Positions 1-10,099 of a stretch of 64,000 nt of DNA are shown here, in pieces (within the stretch, counting starts at the first letter, position 1; each line of letters opens with the position of its first letter). Position numbers and translations under genes: made by a program. Origin of the DNA: an uncultured Cellvibrio sp. GTDB lineage: Bacteria > Pseudomonadota > Gammaproteobacteria > Pseudomonadales > Cellvibrionaceae. The stretch is taken from positions 1-64,000 of the forward strand of contig CAMLML010000001.1 of NCBI GenBank assembly GCA_946481095.1. Reading direction: 5' to 3'. The notes below the pieces were generated by a model. That model saw nothing but the letters and a program-made list of their open reading frames with translations. It had not been told where the DNA came from and searched no databases.

Positions 1-354
1 GATTTGGATGCGGCATTGGTTGCGCAAGGTGTTGCTCAGCAACTTGAGCGTCGTGTGATGTTTCGTCGCGCCATGAAGCGCGCGGTACAAAACGCTATGC
101 GTCAGGGTGCTGAAGGTATCAAGATCCAGGTGGGTGGTCGCTTGGGTGGTGCGGAAATCGCACGTAGCGAGTGGTATCGTGAAGGTCGTGTGCCTCTCCA
201 TACTTTGCGCGCTGATATAGATTACGCCACAGCCGAAGCCACAACTACCTACGGTATTATTGGCGTTAAAGTGTGGATTTTCAAAGGTGAGATCATTGGT
301 GATGTTGTTGAAGCCGAAGCTCAAGCCAAAAAGAAAACCCCCAAGACCAAATAA
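1..354 (+). CDS. rpsC: 30S ribosomal protein S3, C-terminal part (cut by window edge)
   Basis: The reading frame is open from the first base, so the start lies outside the window; about 117 C-terminal residues remain. The segment [20 protein letters not shown] followed by [11 protein letters not shown] is the S3 C-terminal domain, which sits on the head of the 30S subunit near the mRNA entry. It ends in a Lys-rich tail. The next gene, rplP, starts 13 bases on, with AAGGAG as its ribosome site, which is the normal S10-operon order. Confidence 0.97.
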   Translation, partial: DLDAALVAQGVAQQLERRVMFRRAMKRAVQNAMRQGAEGIKIQVGGRLGGAEIARSEWYREGRVPLHTLRADIDYATAEATTTYGIIGVKVWIFKGEIIGDVVEAEAQAKKKTPKTK

Positions 355-367
355 GGAGTACGCATAA

Positions 368-781
368 ATGTTACAACCCAAGCGTACGAAGTTTCGCAAG
401 CAGATGAAAGGCCGTAATCGCGGTTTAGCTCAACGCGGTTCCAAAGTTAGTTTTGGTGATTTCGGTCTGAAAGCAACAGGTCGTGGCCGTCTGACTGCCC
501 GTCAAATTGAGGCAGCCCGTCGAGCAATGACTCGCCATGTCAAGCGTGGTGGAAAAATCTGGATTCGTGTGTTCCCGGATAAACCGATTACTGCCAAGCC
601 TCTCGAGGTTCGTATGGGTAGTGGTAAAGGTGGTGTTGAATACTGGGTAGCACAAATTCGTCCAGGTAAAGTCCTCTACGAAATGGATGGTGTGAGTGAA
701 GATTTGGCTCGAGAGGCCTTTGCGCTCGCTGCGGCAAAACTGCCAATTACTACAACATTTGTTAAACGTTCGGTGATGTGA
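368..781 (+). CDS. rplP: 50S ribosomal protein L16
   Basis: 137 residues, full length for the family. It begins [19 protein letters not shown] and contains [12 protein letters not shown], both typical of L16. L16 binds 23S rRNA near the A site and is needed for peptidyl-transferase centre assembly. The start is preceded by AAGGAG. Its stop codon TGA (779-781) overlaps the first base of the rpmC start, so the two genes are probably translationally coupled. Confidence 0.98.
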   Translation: MLQPKRTKFRKQMKGRNRGLAQRGSKVSFGDFGLKATGRGRLTARQIEAARRAMTRHVKRGGKIWIRVFPDKPITAKPLEVRMGSGKGGVEYWVAQIRPGKVLYEMDGVSEDLAREAFALAAAKLPITTTFVKRSVM

Positions 782-972
782 TGAAAGTTTCAGAACTCCG
801 CGAAAAATCTGTCGAAGAACTGAATGGTGTCTTGTTGGATCAACTTAAAGAACAGTTCAAGCTGCGTATGCAAGCTTCAACTGGTCAGTTGAGTCAAACT
901 CACTTGTTACCACAAGTTCGTAAAGACATCGCTCGCATCAAGACGGTTCTTGGACAAAAGGCAGGTAACTAA
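781..972 (+). CDS. rpmC: 50S ribosomal protein L29
   Basis: 63 residues from the ATG at 781, beginning [14 protein letters not shown], the classic L29 N-terminus. A GTG three bases upstream would add one residue; the ATG matches the family length. L29 is a two-helix protein at the peptide exit site of the large subunit, near where trigger factor and SRP dock. It overlaps the rplP stop by one base and is followed two bases later by rpsQ. Confidence 0.95.
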   Translation: MKVSELREKSVEELNGVLLDQLKEQFKLRMQASTGQLSQTHLLPQVRKDIARIKTVLGQKAGN

Positions 973-974
973 CG

Positions 975-1241
975 ATGACTCAAGTAGCGAAAGTTGCTCG
1001 TACACTGACAGGTAAAGTTGTCAGCGACAAAATGGATAAAACCATTACCGTCCTGATTGAGCGTCGTGTGAAGCACCCGATTTATGGTAAGTACACCACT
1101 AAATCATCCAAGATACATGCTCATGATGAAAAAAATGAGTGCAAGATGGGCGACATTGTGACTGTTTCTGAGTCACGTCCTCTGTCAAAAACCAAGACCT
1201 GGGCTTTATTGAAAATTGAAGAGCGCGCTACAGAAGTTTGA
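975..1241 (+). CDS. rpsQ: 30S ribosomal protein S17
   Basis: 88 residues. An OB-fold protein recognised by [20 protein letters not shown] and the basic stretch [11 protein letters not shown]. It is a primary 16S rRNA binder in the body of the 30S subunit. It is the last gene of the S10 operon in the usual order; a 34-base gap with GGAG as the ribosome site separates it from rplN, the first gene of the spc operon. No convincing terminator is visible in that gap. Confidence 0.97.
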   Translation: MTQVAKVARTLTGKVVSDKMDKTITVLIERRVKHPIYGKYTTKSSKIHAHDEKNECKMGDIVTVSESRPLSKTKTWALLKIEERATEV

Positions 1242-1275
1242 TCTGGTGCACTTTTAACAGTTTCGGAGACGGACG

Positions 1276-1644
1276 ATGATTCAAACAGAAAGCTACTTAG
1301 ATGTTGCAGACAATAGCGGCGCTCGCCGTGTCATGTGCATCAAGGTTCTTGGCGGTTCTCACCGTCGCTACGCGTCAGTGGGCGACATTATCAAGGTGAC
1401 CGTGAAAGAAGCAATTCCTCGCGGTAAGGTGAAAAAAGGCCAAGTGATGAAGGCAGTTGTTGTGCGCACTCGCAAGGGTGTGCGCAGACAAGACGGTTCA
1501 TTGATCAAATTTGATGATAATGCAGCCGTATTGCTGAATAACCAGGATGCACCAATAGGTACACGTATTTTCGGACCCGTAACGCGTGAGTTGCGCGGTG
1601 AGAAATTCATGAAAATCATTTCTTTAGCACCCGAAGTGCTGTAA
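1276..1644 (+). CDS. rplN: 50S ribosomal protein L14
   Basis: 122 residues, exactly the usual length. It begins [20 protein letters not shown], a near-invariant L14 signature. L14 lies at the subunit interface, forms bridge B8 with 16S rRNA and is the docking site of the silencing factor RsfS. As first gene of the spc operon it is followed by rplX after 26 bases. Confidence 0.98.
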   Translation: MIQTESYLDVADNSGARRVMCIKVLGGSHRRYASVGDIIKVTVKEAIPRGKVKKGQVMKAVVVRTRKGVRRQDGSLIKFDDNAAVLLNNQDAPIGTRIFGPVTRELRGEKFMKIISLAPEVL

Positions 1645-1670
1645 TCAGCTAAAGGAACGAGGACAGAAAA

Positions 1671-1988
1671 ATGCGTAAAATTAAGCGTGATGATGAAGTG
1701 ATTGTGATCGCGGGAAGCGACAAAGGTAAGCGCGGTAAAGTGGTTCGTGTACTTGCCAATGATCGTTTGATTGTAAGCGGTATTAACATGATCAAAAAAC
1801 ACCAGAAACCTAACCCTCAGTCGGGTGTTGCTGGTGGCATTATCGAAAAAGAAGCGTCGATTCATGCTTCGAATGTTGCTATCTACAATGCAGCAACCAA
1901 GAAAGCGGATCGTATCGGTTTCAAAGTACTTGAAAATGGCGACAAGGTTCGTATTTACAAGTCCAGCGGCGAAACCTTGGGAGCGTAA
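1671..1988 (+). CDS. rplX: 50S ribosomal protein L24
   Basis: 105 residues with an N-terminal KOW motif ([19 protein letters not shown]) and a conserved [12 protein letters not shown] segment. It is an early assembly initiator protein that binds the 5' domain of 23S rRNA and lies near the exit tunnel. Only six bases separate its stop from rplE, whose ribosome site GGGAG lies in the 3' end of rplX. Confidence 0.97.
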   Translation: MRKIKRDDEVIVIAGSDKGKRGKVVRVLANDRLIVSGINMIKKHQKPNPQSGVAGGIIEKEASIHASNVAIYNAATKKADRIGFKVLENGDKVRIYKSSGETLGA

Positions 1989-1994
1989 TCGAAA

Positions 1995-2534
1995 ATGGCA
2001 AGGCTAAAAGATCTTTACGTTAAAGAAATCGCCCCCAAGCTGAAAGCTGAGTTGGGTTTGGCGAATGTGATGGAAGTGCCTCGCATTACCAAAATCACTC
2101 TGAATATGGGTGTTGGTGAAGCAGTTGGTGATAAAAAAGTGTTGGAAGCTGCTGTTGCTGACATGGTGAAGATTTCCGGTCAAAAAGTAGTGGTGAACAA
2201 TGCTCGTAAGTCAATCGCGGGCTTTAAAATCCGTGATGGTTGGCCAATTGGATGCAAGGTAACCCTGCGCAAAGACCGTATGTATGAATTTTTGGATCGT
2301 CTGATTACTGTGGCAATCCCGCGTATTCGAGACTTCCGTGGTATTAGCCCAAAACAATTTGATGGTCGTGGTAACTTCTCCATGGGTGTTACTGAACAAA
2401 TTATCTTTCCTGAGATTGATTACGATAAAGTTGATCGTCTGCGTGGATTGGATATTTGTATCACCACAACAGCGCGCACTGATGAAGAAGGTCGCGCATT
2501 GTTGAAAGCATTTAACTTTCCGTTCAAAGGCTAA
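1995..2534 (+). CDS. rplE: 50S ribosomal protein L5
   Basis: 179 residues, full length. Recognised by [20 protein letters not shown] and the C-terminal [19 protein letters not shown]5 binds 5S rRNA together with L18 and L25 and contacts the P-site tRNA and S13 in the inter-subunit bridge. It sits between rplX and rpsN in the conserved spc order. Confidence 0.98.
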   Translation: MARLKDLYVKEIAPKLKAELGLANVMEVPRITKITLNMGVGEAVGDKKVLEAAVADMVKISGQKVVVNNARKSIAGFKIRDGWPIGCKVTLRKDRMYEFLDRLITVAIPRIRDFRGISPKQFDGRGNFSMGVTEQIIFPEIDYDKVDRLRGLDICITTTARTDEEGRALLKAFNFPFKG

Positions 2535-2543
2535 GGTGAACTC

Positions 2544-2849
2544 ATGGCTAAGAAATCGATGATTGCGCGTGAAGTAAAACGTGCCCAAACCGTCAAAAAA
2601 TACGCTGTAAAGCGTTCTGAGCTGAAAGCAATTATTGCCAGTGTTTCTTCATCCGAAGAACAAGTTTGGGAGGCGCAAACAAAATTGCAAAAAATGCCAC
2701 GTGACGCCAGTGCATCACGTCAACGTAATCGTTGTCGTGTAACCGGTCGTCCACATGGAGTCTTCCGTAAGTTTGGCCTTTGCCGTCATAAACTACGTGA
2801 AGCCGCTATGCGTGGTGACGTTCCCGGTTTGGTTAAGGCCAGCTGGTAA
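2544..2849 (+). CDS. rpsN: 30S ribosomal protein S14 (zinc-free long form)
   Basis: 101 residues, beginning [13 protein letters not shown] and containing [18 protein letters not shown]. This is the longer proteobacterial form, which lacks the paired CxxC zinc ligands of the short zinc-binding paralogue. S14 is located in the 30S head. Ribosome site AAGGTG precedes the start. Confidence 0.97.
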   Translation: MAKKSMIAREVKRAQTVKKYAVKRSELKAIIASVSSSEEQVWEAQTKLQKMPRDASASRQRNRCRVTGRPHGVFRKFGLCRHKLREAAMRGDVPGLVKASW

Positions 2850-2878
2850 TTTCAGCTTACTAATAGGAGCAGAATCTG

Positions 2879-3271
2879 ATGAGCATGCAAGATCCGTTGG
2901 CAGATATGCTGACCCGTATTCGCAATGCACAGAATGTTGGTAAGGCCCAGGTGGTTATGCCTTCTTCGAAGCTGAAAATCAGTGTGGCCAAAGTCCTCGC
3001 GGATGAAGGTTACATAGCTGGTTACTCGGCAACCCAAGATGCAAAAAGCGAACTTACTATTGAATTGAAGTATTTTGAAGGCAAGCCTGTTATCGCTGAG
3101 TTAGATCGTATCAGCCGTCCCGGGTTGCGTAGTTACGCTGGTAAAGCGGCAATACCAAAAGTCCGTGCTGGATTAGGTATAGCAATAGTATCTACCAGTA
3201 AGGGTGTAATGACTGATCGTGCTGCACGCGCCGCTGGCGTAGGTGGCGAAGTCCTCTGCACAGTATTCTAA
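2879..3271 (+). CDS. rpsH: 30S ribosomal protein S8
   Basis: 130 residues. [18 protein letters not shown] at the start and [19 protein letters not shown] at the end are standard S8. In E. coli S8 binds helix 21 of 16S rRNA and represses the spc operon by binding a similar fold at the rplE start; whether that site exists here was not tested. AGGAG lies at the correct distance from the ATG. Confidence 0.98.
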   Translation: MSMQDPLADMLTRIRNAQNVGKAQVVMPSSKLKISVAKVLADEGYIAGYSATQDAKSELTIELKYFEGKPVIAELDRISRPGLRSYAGKAAIPKVRAGLGIAIVSTSKGVMTDRAARAAGVGGEVLCTVF

Positions 3272-3288
3272 TTTTTTGGGAAAACGTC

Positions 3289-3822
3289 ATGTCACGAGTT
3301 GCAAAAAGTCCGGTTGAAGTACCTGCTGCAGTGACTGTGAGCCTGAATGGCCAGAGTCTCTCTATAAAAGGTGGCAAGGGTACATTGGCGCTGGAAATCA
3401 ACGCGAGTGTTGAAGTGAAGCAAGTTAACAATGTGTTGACTTTCACACCTCGCGACGGCGCCAAGCAGTCTGATGCGTTAGCAGGCACTACACGTGCTCT
3501 GGTTAACAATATGGTTATCGGCGTTAGCCAGGGCTTCGAAAAGAAGCTCTCTCTGGTTGGCGTTGGTTATCGTGTTAAAGCTGAAGGCAACACTGTAAAC
3601 CTGTCTTTGGGTTTGTCTCATCCTGTTATTTATGCCTTGCCAAAAGGTGTGAGTGTAGAAACCCCGAGCCAGACAGAAATCGTATTGAAAAGCGCTGACA
3701 AGCAATTGCTGGGTCAAGTCGCTGCTGAGATCCGCGCATTCCGTGAGCCAGAGCCTTATAAAGGCAAAGGTGTTCGCTACGCGGATGAAGTGGTGCTGCG
3801 TAAAGAAGCCAAGAAGAAATAG
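3289..3822 (+). CDS. rplF: 50S ribosomal protein L6
   Basis: 177 residues with the two tandem L6 domains; the C-terminal [20 protein letters not shown] is the family signature. L6 lies at the base of the L7/L12 stalk near the sarcin-ricin loop, where elongation factors bind. The neighbours rpsH and rplR are in the canonical order with short spacers. Confidence 0.98.
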   Translation: MSRVAKSPVEVPAAVTVSLNGQSLSIKGGKGTLALEINASVEVKQVNNVLTFTPRDGAKQSDALAGTTRALVNNMVIGVSQGFEKKLSLVGVGYRVKAEGNTVNLSLGLSHPVIYALPKGVSVETPSQTEIVLKSADKQLLGQVAAEIRAFREPEPYKGKGVRYADEVVLRKEAKKK

Positions 3823-3830
3823 AGGCAGAT

Positions 3831-4181
3831 ATGAACGACAAGAAAGAATCACGTCTTCGCCGTGCACGTCGTGCACGTGTCAAGATTCGCGAATTAGGTG
3901 CAACGCGTCTGGCTATTCACCGTACGCCGCGTCATATCTATGCCCAATTGATTTCTGGCGATGGATCACAAGTATTAGCGAGTGCATCTACTCTGGACAA
4001 AGACTTGCGTAGCGGCCAGACCGGTAATACTGAAGCGGCTAAAGCTGTTGGTGCATTGATTGCCGAGCGAGCGAAAGCAGCAGGTATTACACAGGTGGCC
4101 TTCGATCGCAGTGGTTTCAAATATCATGGCCGTATCAAAGCGTTGGCTGATGCCGCACGCGAAGGCGGTTTGGAATTCTAA
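3831..4181 (+). CDS. rplR: 50S ribosomal protein L18
   Basis: 116 residues. Begins [20 protein letters not shown] and ends [21 protein letters not shown], typical of L18. It binds 5S rRNA and anchors it to the central protuberance with L5. An AGAGGCAG ribosome site precedes it; rpsE follows after eight bases. Confidence 0.98.
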   Translation: MNDKKESRLRRARRARVKIRELGATRLAIHRTPRHIYAQLISGDGSQVLASASTLDKDLRSGQTGNTEAAKAVGALIAERAKAAGITQVAFDRSGFKYHGRIKALADAAREGGLEF

Positions 4182-4189
4182 GGTGAGAT

Positions 4190-4702
4190 ATGGCAAACGC
4201 TAAAAGAGATGAAGAAACCAACAACGAAGGCTTGCAAGAAAAACTTGTTCAGGTTAATCGTGTTGCTAAAACAGTAAAAGGTGGTCGTATATTCGCATTC
4301 ACAGCGTTGACTGTTGTTGGCGATGGTAACGGTAAGGTAGGTTTTGGTCGTGGTAAAGCCCGTGAAGTCCCGGCAGCCATCCAAAAAGCAATGGAAGCTG
4401 CTCGCCGTAACATGATTAGTGTAGATTTGAATGGTGATACTATCCAATACCCGACCAAGGGTATTCATGGTGCATCCAAGGTCTACATGCAACCTGCCTC
4501 ACAAGGTACAGGTATTATTGCCGGTGGTGCAATGCGAGCAGTGCTGGAAATTGCCGGCGTGCAAAACGTACTTTCAAAGTGCTATGGATCAACCAATCCG
4601 GTAAACGTGGTTCGCGCTACTTTTAACGCACTGAAAGCTATGACATCCCCTGAAACTGTTGCTGCCAAACGTGGCAAATCAGTTGAAGATATTTTGAATT
4701 AA
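4190..4702 (+). CDS. rpsE: 30S ribosomal protein S5
   Basis: 170 residues. The N-terminal double-stranded-RNA-binding-like domain ([35 protein letters not shown]) and the C-terminal [19 protein letters not shown] segment identify S5. S5 lines the mRNA entry channel and affects decoding accuracy together with S4, which is encoded by rpsD further on. Confidence 0.98.
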   Translation: MANAKRDEETNNEGLQEKLVQVNRVAKTVKGGRIFAFTALTVVGDGNGKVGFGRGKAREVPAAIQKAMEAARRNMISVDLNGDTIQYPTKGIHGASKVYMQPASQGTGIIAGGAMRAVLEIAGVQNVLSKCYGSTNPVNVVRATFNALKAMTSPETVAAKRGKSVEDILN

Positions 4703-4736
4703 TCGTTCGTTCGATTTGTAGATGGCGGATTTCATC

Positions 4737-4922
4737 ATGTCTAAAAAAATGATTAAGGTGACCCAGATCAAGAGTACTGCTCATCGTCTGGCAAATCACA
4801 AGGCTTGTGTAAGAGGCTTGGGTTTACGTCGTATAGGCCATACTGTTGCTGTAGAAGACACTCCTTCTGTTCGCGGTATGATCAATGCTGTAAGTTATAT
4901 GGTAAAGGTGGAAGGGGAATAA
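4737..4922 (+). CDS. rpmD: 50S ribosomal protein L30
   Basis: 61 residues from the ATG at 4737 ([13 protein letters not shown]). An in-frame ATG at 4722 would add MADFI, which L30 proteins normally lack, so the inner ATG is chosen. L30 is a small alpha-beta protein of the large subunit near the 5S rRNA region. It is followed after one base by rplO, with GAAGGGGAA as the ribosome site inside its own 3' end. Confidence 0.93.
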   Translation: MSKKMIKVTQIKSTAHRLANHKACVRGLGLRRIGHTVAVEDTPSVRGMINAVSYMVKVEGE

Positions 4923-4923
4923 T

Positions 4924-5358
4924 ATGCGTCTTAACACCTTGAGCCCGGCACCGGGTAGAATTCATGCAAAAAAACGTGTTGGTCGCGGTATAGGTAGCGG
5001 TCTGGGTAAGACTGCAGGTCGTGGTCATAAAGGTTTAAAGTCACGTTCAGGTGGTTCAGTGCGACCAGGATTTGAGGGCGGTCAAATGCCTTTGCAAATT
5101 CGCTTGCCAAAATACGGTTTTACCTCACGTATTGGCATGGTTACAGCTGAGATTCGTTTGTCAGAACTGAACTTGATAGAAGGTTCAGTGGTTGATATTC
5201 AAACTTTGAAGCAAGCAGGTTTAATCAGTTCTGTGATCAAACATGCCAAGATTTTTGCTTCAGGTGAGGTTAAAAAAGCGGTAACGATAAAAGGTTTATC
5301 TGTTACCAAAGGCGCTAAAGCCGCTATTGAAGCAGCTGGCGGTAAAGTAGAAGAGTAA
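4924..5358 (+). CDS. rplO: 50S ribosomal protein L15
   Basis: 144 residues. The Gly/Arg-rich N-terminal extension ([20 protein letters not shown]) penetrates the 23S rRNA core; the globular C-terminal domain ends [13 protein letters not shown]15 is a late assembly protein of the large subunit. It lies directly before secY, as in nearly all proteobacteria. Confidence 0.98.
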   Translation: MRLNTLSPAPGRIHAKKRVGRGIGSGLGKTAGRGHKGLKSRSGGSVRPGFEGGQMPLQIRLPKYGFTSRIGMVTAEIRLSELNLIEGSVVDIQTLKQAGLISSVIKHAKIFASGEVKKAVTIKGLSVTKGAKAAIEAAGGKVEE

Positions 5359-5368
5359 CGAGGCGCGA

Positions 5369-6697
5369 ATGGCAACTCCAGCTCAGCTACCAATGGCAAA
5401 TCAACGCGGTCTGGGCGAGCTCTGGGCTCGCCTCCGTTTTTTGTTATTGGCAATAGTTGTATATCGTATTGGTACCCACATTCCTGTTCCGGGTTTGGAT
5501 CCAGTTCAAATTGCGAATTTGTTTGATAAAAACAAAGATACCATTCTGGGCATGTTCAACATGTTTTCAGGTGGCGCGTTTGAACGCATGAGTATCCTCG
5601 CTTTGGGAATCATGCCCTACATATCAGCTTCCATTATCATGCAGCTTTTGTCTGCTGTTCTGCCATCCCTCGAGCAGTACAAAAAAGAGGGTGATCAGGG
5701 GCGAAGAAAGATCAATCAGATGACACGCTATCTGACCTTGGTATTGGCAAGCGTTCAGGCTTTGGCTATGTCGGTTAGTTTTGCATCGTCAGCTTATGGT
5801 GAGGCCAATCTTCAATACTACGCTATATCTACAGTATCACTCATCACGGGTGCTATGTTTATGATGTGGTTAGGTGAACAGGTTACTGAGCGCGGTATAG
5901 GTAACGGCATATCGATGCTGATATTTGCTGGTATTGTTGCGGTGATACCGGGTGCAATAGGGCAGACTTTTGAGATTGCCAGGCAGGGAGATAGTATTGA
6001 GATAATGAAAGTGCTAGCTGTTTGTGTGATTGCTGCAGTCGTAGTGTGGCTGGTGGTCAGAATAGAACGAGGCCAGCGCAGGATTACTATAAATTACGCA
6101 AAGCGCCAGCCAGGTCGTCAGGCGCAAGCCAGTCATCTGCCTTTAAAGATTAATATGGCAGGTGTCATCCCAGCTATTTTTGCCAGCAGCATTCTGTTAT
6201 TCCCTGCATCCATAGGTCAGTGGTTTGGTAGTAGTGGAGAAGGTAAATTTAATGAAGTACTGAGTGAGATATCTCTTGCAATCAGTCCCGGACAGCCTCT
6301 CTACATTCTCATATTTGTTGCATTTATCGTGTTCTTTTGTTTCTTCTACACTGCATTGATGTTCAATCCAAAAGAAGTTGCAGAAAATCTGAAGAAATCA
6401 GGTGCCTTTATTCCTGGAATAAGACCTGGAGAGCATTCGGCAAAGTATATTGATAACGTTTTGACCCGATTGACTGTAATAGGTGCTATTTACATGTCAG
6501 CTGTTTGTTTGCTTCCCGAGTTTCTGATCATGTTGACTGGAATTCCTTTTTACTTGGGTGGCACATCATTGTTGATTGTGGTTGTGGTAGTAATGGACTT
6601 CATGTCTCAAGTACAGGCTCATTTGATGTCACATCAATATGAGTCGTTGATGAAGAAGTCAAATTTGAAAGGCTATGGCGCACCTGGTTTGCGCTAA
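5369..6697 (+). CDS. secY: Preprotein translocase subunit SecY
   Basis: 442 residues with ten predicted membrane helices. SecY forms the inner-membrane channel for Sec-dependent export with SecE and SecG. Signatures are the plug-region sequence after the first helix ([11 protein letters not shown]), the [16 protein letters not shown] segment, the cytosolic C4 loop [13 protein letters not shown] and the C-terminal [10 protein letters not shown]. Ribosome site GAGG lies eight bases upstream. The many lipoproteins and outer-membrane proteins encoded later in the window depend on this channel. Confidence 0.98.
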   Translation: MATPAQLPMANQRGLGELWARLRFLLLAIVVYRIGTHIPVPGLDPVQIANLFDKNKDTILGMFNMFSGGAFERMSILALGIMPYISASIIMQLLSAVLPSLEQYKKEGDQGRRKINQMTRYLTLVLASVQALAMSVSFASSAYGEANLQYYAISTVSLITGAMFMMWLGEQVTERGIGNGISMLIFAGIVAVIPGAIGQTFEIARQGDSIEIMKVLAVCVIAAVVVWLVVRIERGQRRITINYAKRQPGRQAQASHLPLKINMAGVIPAIFASSILLFPASIGQWFGSSGEGKFNEVLSEISLAISPGQPLYILIFVAFIVFFCFFYTALMFNPKEVAENLKKSGAFIPGIRPGEHSAKYIDNVLTRLTVIGAIYMSAVCLLPEFLIMLTGIPFYLGGTSLLIVVVVVMDFMSQVQAHLMSHQYESLMKKSNLKGYGAPGLR

Positions 6698-6716
6698 GCA
6701 GTGAAGGGGTTGTGTA

Positions 6717-6833
6717 ATGAAAGTTCGTGCTTCTGTAAAAAAAATCTGTCGCAATTGCAAGATGGTGCGTCGTGGTGGTGTTTTGCGTGTAATTTGCGCA
6801 GTTGAGCCACGTCATAAGCAGCGTCAGGGTTAA
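6717..6833 (+). CDS. rpmJ: 50S ribosomal protein L36 (zinc-binding form)
   Basis: A 38-residue gene beginning [19 protein letters not shown] and ending HKQRQG. Cys11, Cys14, Cys27 and His33 form the CxxC...C...H zinc site of the primary L36 form (a zinc-free paralogue is used under zinc starvation in many proteobacteria). It starts 19 bases after secY and is the last gene of the spc operon, directly before a strong terminator. Confidence 0.96.
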   Translation: MKVRASVKKICRNCKMVRRGGVLRVICAVEPRHKQRQG

Positions 6834-6845
6834 TCACAGGATTTC

Positions 6846-6880
6846 GAACAGGCAGGTGCTTGTCACCTGCCTGTTCTTTT
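6846..6880 (+). terminator. Rho-independent terminator of the spc operon
   Basis: A perfect 13-base-pair stem (6846-6858 with 6864-6876), GC-rich, with a five-base loop CTTGT, followed by four T. It begins 13 bases after the rpmJ stop and should end or attenuate spc-operon transcription before rpsM. Confidence 0.9.
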
Positions 6881-7040
6881 GTGTCTTGTGTAAATAGGGG
6901 GCGTTGACTGTCGTCGAGAGGAGAAATCTTCCGGCTATTGATTTGTGATGAACTAATCGTTATCCTTCGCGCCTTTTTGCGTTTGGGGTGGCGTGGTTTG
7001 TTGTCAGCGCTGCAATTTAAGTGTTTCTGGAGTAATCTGA
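6881..7040 (+). promoter_or_regulatory. Leader of the alpha operon (promoter/regulatory region, details unresolved)
   Basis: 160 bases between the spc terminator and rpsM. Because of that terminator, a promoter for rpsM-rplQ is expected here. A TTGACT at 6904-6909 could be a -35 box, but I see no good -10 at the right distance. In E. coli, S4 represses this operon by binding a pseudoknot around the rpsM start; I could not verify such a fold. The ribosome site CTGGAG precedes the start. Confidence 0.4.
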
Positions 7041-7397
7041 ATGGCTCGTATAGCTGGTGTCAATATACCAGACAATAAACACGCCGTTATTTCGTTGACT
7101 TATGTCTACGGTATCGGTCGTACTACTGCAAAACAAATTTGTGCTGCTACAGGTATTGGTGAAGAAACCAAGATTGGTTCACTCTCCGAAGAGCAAATGG
7201 ATGCGATTCGTGCCGAAGTTACCAAGCGTACCGTTGAAGGTGATTTGCGTCGTGTGATTTCGATGAATATCAAACGCTTGATGGATCTGGGCTGTTACCG
7301 TGGTTTGCGCCATCGTCGTGGGTTGCCACTGCGTGGTCAACGTACCAAAACCAATGCCCGTACCCGTAAGGGTCCACGTAAGCCGATCAAGAAGTAA
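7041..7397 (+). CDS. rpsM: 30S ribosomal protein S13
   Basis: 118 residues. Begins [19 protein letters not shown] and ends with the basic tail containing [18 protein letters not shown], which contacts the P-site tRNA. S13 lies in the 30S head and bridges to L5. It is the first gene of the alpha operon, as in E. coli. Confidence 0.98.
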   Translation: MARIAGVNIPDNKHAVISLTYVYGIGRTTAKQICAATGIGEETKIGSLSEEQMDAIRAEVTKRTVEGDLRRVISMNIKRLMDLGCYRGLRHRRGLPLRGQRTKTNARTRKGPRKPIKK

Positions 7398-7449
7398 TTC
7401 TTGTTTGAACATCAATCACTAGGCTAATCATTTAGTAGGAAGAATTGCT

Positions 7450-7845
7450 ATGGCTAAGCCAGGTAATAAAACTGCAGTTAAGAAAAAAGTTAAAAAGACG
7501 GTAGTTGATGGCGTTGCGCACATCCATGCCTCTTTTAACAACACAATTGTCACTATCACGGATCGCCAAGGTAATGCTTTGGCTTGGGCTACTTCAGGTG
7601 GTTCAGGTTTCCGTGGTTCTCGTAAATCAACTCCTTTTGCTGCCCAGGTTGCGGCTGAGCGTGCAGGTGAAGCTGCTAAAGAGTATGGTTTGAAAAACCT
7701 CGATGTTGAAGTTAAAGGCCCGGGCCCAGGTCGTGAATCGGCTGTGCGTGCGTTGAATAATGTTGGCTACAAAATTACCAACATCACTGACGTAACACCC
7801 ATTCCACACAACGGCTGTCGTCCGCCGAAGAAACGTCGCGTGTAA
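7450..7845 (+). CDS. rpsK: 30S ribosomal protein S11
   Basis: 131 residues. [19 protein letters not shown] and the C-terminal [16 protein letters not shown] are diagnostic. S11 lies on the 30S platform next to the E-site codon and contacts S18 and S21. An AGGAAG ribosome site precedes the ATG. The rpsD start follows the stop by 13 bases. Confidence 0.98.
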   Translation: MAKPGNKTAVKKKVKKTVVDGVAHIHASFNNTIVTITDRQGNALAWATSGGSGFRGSRKSTPFAAQVAAERAGEAAKEYGLKNLDVEVKGPGPGRESAVRALNNVGYKITNITDVTPIPHNGCRPPKKRRV

Positions 7846-7858
7846 GAGGAGATAGATA

Positions 7859-8479
7859 ATGGCACGTTATATAGGTCCAAGCTGTAAACTGTCTCGTCGC
7901 GAAGGCACTGATCTTTTCCTGAAGAGTGGTGCACGTGCGTTAGACTCAAAATGTAAAATTGAAACTGCTCCTGGCCAACATGGTCAACGTCGTGGACGAT
8001 TGTCTGACTACGGTGTGCAGTTGCGCGAAAAACAAAAAGTGCGTCGTATTTACGGCATTCTCGAGAAGCAATTCCGTGGTTACTACAAAGAAGCCGCACG
8101 ACGCAAAGGCGCTAGTGGTGAAAACCTCTTGAAGCTACTGGAGTGTCGTCTGGATAACGTTGTTTACCGCATGGGTTTCGGTGCTACTCGCGCTGAATCA
8201 CGCCAGTTGGTATCGCACAAGGCTATCAGCGTTAACGGCAAAACGGTGAACATACCGTCATTTCAAGTAGCTGCTGGTGATGTAGTAGCTGTGCGTGAAA
8301 AAGCCAAGAATCAATTGCGTATTCAAAGCGCGCTGAATCTGGCTGGCCAGCGTAGTAATGTTGAGTGGTTGGATGTAAACAGCGATAAAAAGGAAGGCGT
8401 GTTCAAACGTATTCCTGATCGTAGCGACTTGTCCGCTGACATTAACGAAAACCTCATCGTAGAACTTTACTCCAAGTAA
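7859..8479 (+). CDS. rpsD: 30S ribosomal protein S4
   Basis: 206 residues. [20 protein letters not shown] begins the N-terminal domain; the S4 RNA-binding domain follows ([31 protein letters not shown]). S4 nucleates assembly of the 30S body and, in E. coli, is the translational repressor of the alpha operon. The AGGAG ribosome site lies at a good distance. Confidence 0.98.
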   Translation: MARYIGPSCKLSRREGTDLFLKSGARALDSKCKIETAPGQHGQRRGRLSDYGVQLREKQKVRRIYGILEKQFRGYYKEAARRKGASGENLLKLLECRLDNVVYRMGFGATRAESRQLVSHKAISVNGKTVNIPSFQVAAGDVVAVREKAKNQLRIQSALNLAGQRSNVEWLDVNSDKKEGVFKRIPDRSDLSADINENLIVELYSK

Positions 8480-8505
8480 GGTAAATCTAACTAAAAGGTG
8501 TGGCT

Positions 8506-9492
8506 ATGCAGACTGCAGTAAACGAATTTTTGACACCTCGTCATATCGACGTTACCGAAACAGGTTTGACACGTGCTCGTGTAGTGTTAGAACCTTTGGA
8601 GCGTGGATTTGGGCACACACTCGGCAATGCCTTGCGTCGTATCTTGCTCTCTTCAATGGCTGGTTGTGCCATTGTTGAAGTGGAAATCGATGGTGTGTTG
8701 CATGAGTACAGTGCTATTGAAGGCGTTCGTGAAGACGTAATCGAGATTCTTCTCAACCTCAAGGGCGTTGCTGTGGTTATGCACGGTAAAGACAACGCAT
8801 TGTTGACCCTGAGCAAGAAAGGCCCCGGTGTTGTTACTGCGGGTGATATTCAGGTTGATCATGATATCGAGATCAAAAACCCTGACCATGTGATTGCGAC
8901 AATCACGGGTAACACAGAATTGAAAATGCGTTTAACCATTGCCCGCGGTCGTGGTTATCAACCTGCTGACAGTCGTCGTCGCGATGACGATGAAAGTCGT
9001 GCAATTGGCCGCTTGCAATTGGATGCATCTTTCAGTCCGGTAAAACGCCTGGCCTACTCTGTAGAAAGTGCGCGTGTTGAACAGCGTACTGACCTGGATA
9101 AGCTTGTGTTGGAACTTGAAACCAACGGTACTATCGATCCGGAAGAAGCGATTCGTCGAGCAGCAACTATTCTGCAACAACAGCTTGCCGTGTTTGTGGA
9201 TTTGGAAGGTGAGAAGCAATCGGCTCCAGAACAGAAAGAAGAAACAATTGATCCAATTCTGCTGCGTCCAGTAGACGATTTGGAGTTGACTGTTCGTTCT
9301 GCCAACTGTCTGAAAGCAGAAAATATTTATTACATTGGTGATTTGATTCAGCGCACAGAAGTTGAGTTATTGAAAACACCGAACCTGGGTAAAAAATCAT
9401 TGACTGAGATTAAAGACGTTCTGGCTTCACGCGGATTGTCTCTCGGTATGCGTTTGGAAAATTGGCCTCCTGCCAGCTTGAAAAACGACTAA
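8506..9492 (+). CDS. rpoA: RNA polymerase alpha subunit
   Basis: 328 residues from the ATG at 8506; a GTG two codons upstream overlaps the AAAAGGTG ribosome site and is rejected. The N-terminal dimerisation domain ([19 protein letters not shown]) and the C-terminal DNA/activator-binding domain ([39 protein letters not shown]) are both intact, joined by an acidic linker near residue 240. It nucleates core enzyme assembly and contacts UP elements and activators. Confidence 0.98.
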   Translation: MQTAVNEFLTPRHIDVTETGLTRARVVLEPLERGFGHTLGNALRRILLSSMAGCAIVEVEIDGVLHEYSAIEGVREDVIEILLNLKGVAVVMHGKDNALLTLSKKGPGVVTAGDIQVDHDIEIKNPDHVIATITGNTELKMRLTIARGRGYQPADSRRRDDDESRAIGRLQLDASFSPVKRLAYSVESARVEQRTDLDKLVLELETNGTIDPEEAIRRAATILQQQLAVFVDLEGEKQSAPEQKEETIDPILLRPVDDLELTVRSANCLKAENIYYIGDLIQRTEVELLKTPNLGKKSLTEIKDVLASRGLSLGMRLENWPPASLKND

Positions 9493-9544
9493 GTGAATCA
9501 AGGCCGTTCTTAATCAACAGATTGGGGGTGGCCTTGTTATTAGT

Positions 9545-9596
9545 TCGCTCGTAACTCACTTCGGTGCGAGCGGTTAACGAGATTGTGTAAACAATC
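9545..9596 (+). promoter_or_regulatory. Two RNA hairpins between rpoA and rplQ
   Basis: First hairpin: CGCTCG (9546-9551) pairs with CGAGCG (9567-9572), enclosing an inner CAC-TTCG-GTG stem with a UUCG tetraloop and a five-base bulge. Second hairpin: GATTGT (9581-9586) pairs with ACAATC (9591-9596) over a GTAA loop, ending seven bases before the AAGGT ribosome site of rplQ. There is no T-run, so these are not classic terminators; a role in mRNA stability, processing or rplQ translation is possible. Confidence 0.5.
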
Positions 9597-9617
9597 CATA
9601 TTTGAAGGTAATTTGAA

Positions 9618-10004
9618 ATGCGTCATCGTTTAACTGGTCGTCAACTCGGCCGTAATGCTTCTCATCGTAAAGCCATGTTCCGTAATATGTCGGCATCATT
9701 GGTTGAACACGAATTAATTAAAACCACTTTGCCAAAAGCAAAAGAGCTGCGCCGTGTGATTGAACCTCTGATCACTTTGGCCAAGGTGGATTCTGTTGCT
9801 AATCGCCGTTTGGCTTTTGCTCGTCTGCGTAGCAAAGAAGCTGTAGGTAAATTGTTTAGTCAATTAGGTCAACGTTATCAAACTCGTCCGGGTGGATATG
9901 TCCGTATTTTGAAATGCGGTTTCCGTGCCGGTGATAAGGCACCTATGGCTTATGTTGAATTGGTTGATCGTCCGGTGGACGCTGTTGCAGTTGATGCTGA
10001 ATAA
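9618..10004 (+). CDS. rplQ: 50S ribosomal protein L17
   Basis: 128 residues. [20 protein letters not shown] is the near-invariant L17 start. L17 lies near the peptide exit on the large subunit. It closes the alpha operon and is followed by a strong terminator. An AAGGT ribosome site lies upstream of the ATG, after the two hairpins of the rpoA-rplQ spacer. Confidence 0.98.
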   Translation: MRHRLTGRQLGRNASHRKAMFRNMSASLVEHELIKTTLPKAKELRRVIEPLITLAKVDSVANRRLAFARLRSKEAVGKLFSQLGQRYQTRPGGYVRILKCGFRAGDKAPMAYVELVDRPVDAVAVDAE

Positions 10005-10026
10005 GATCACTGATTGAGATTCAAAA

Positions 10027-10061
10027 AAAAACGCCAAACCAAAAGTTTGGCGTTTTTTTTT
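10027..10061. terminator. Bidirectional Rho-independent terminator after rplQ
   Basis: AACGCCAAAC (10030-10039) pairs perfectly with GTTTGGCGTT (10045-10054) over a CAAAA loop. A run of A on the left and nine or more T on the right make it effective on both strands. It marks the end of the ribosomal block and the start of accessory genes. Confidence 0.95.
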
Positions 10062-10099
10062 GAGATTTTTTAAAGGTCTAATCTGATCAGGGGATGTAT

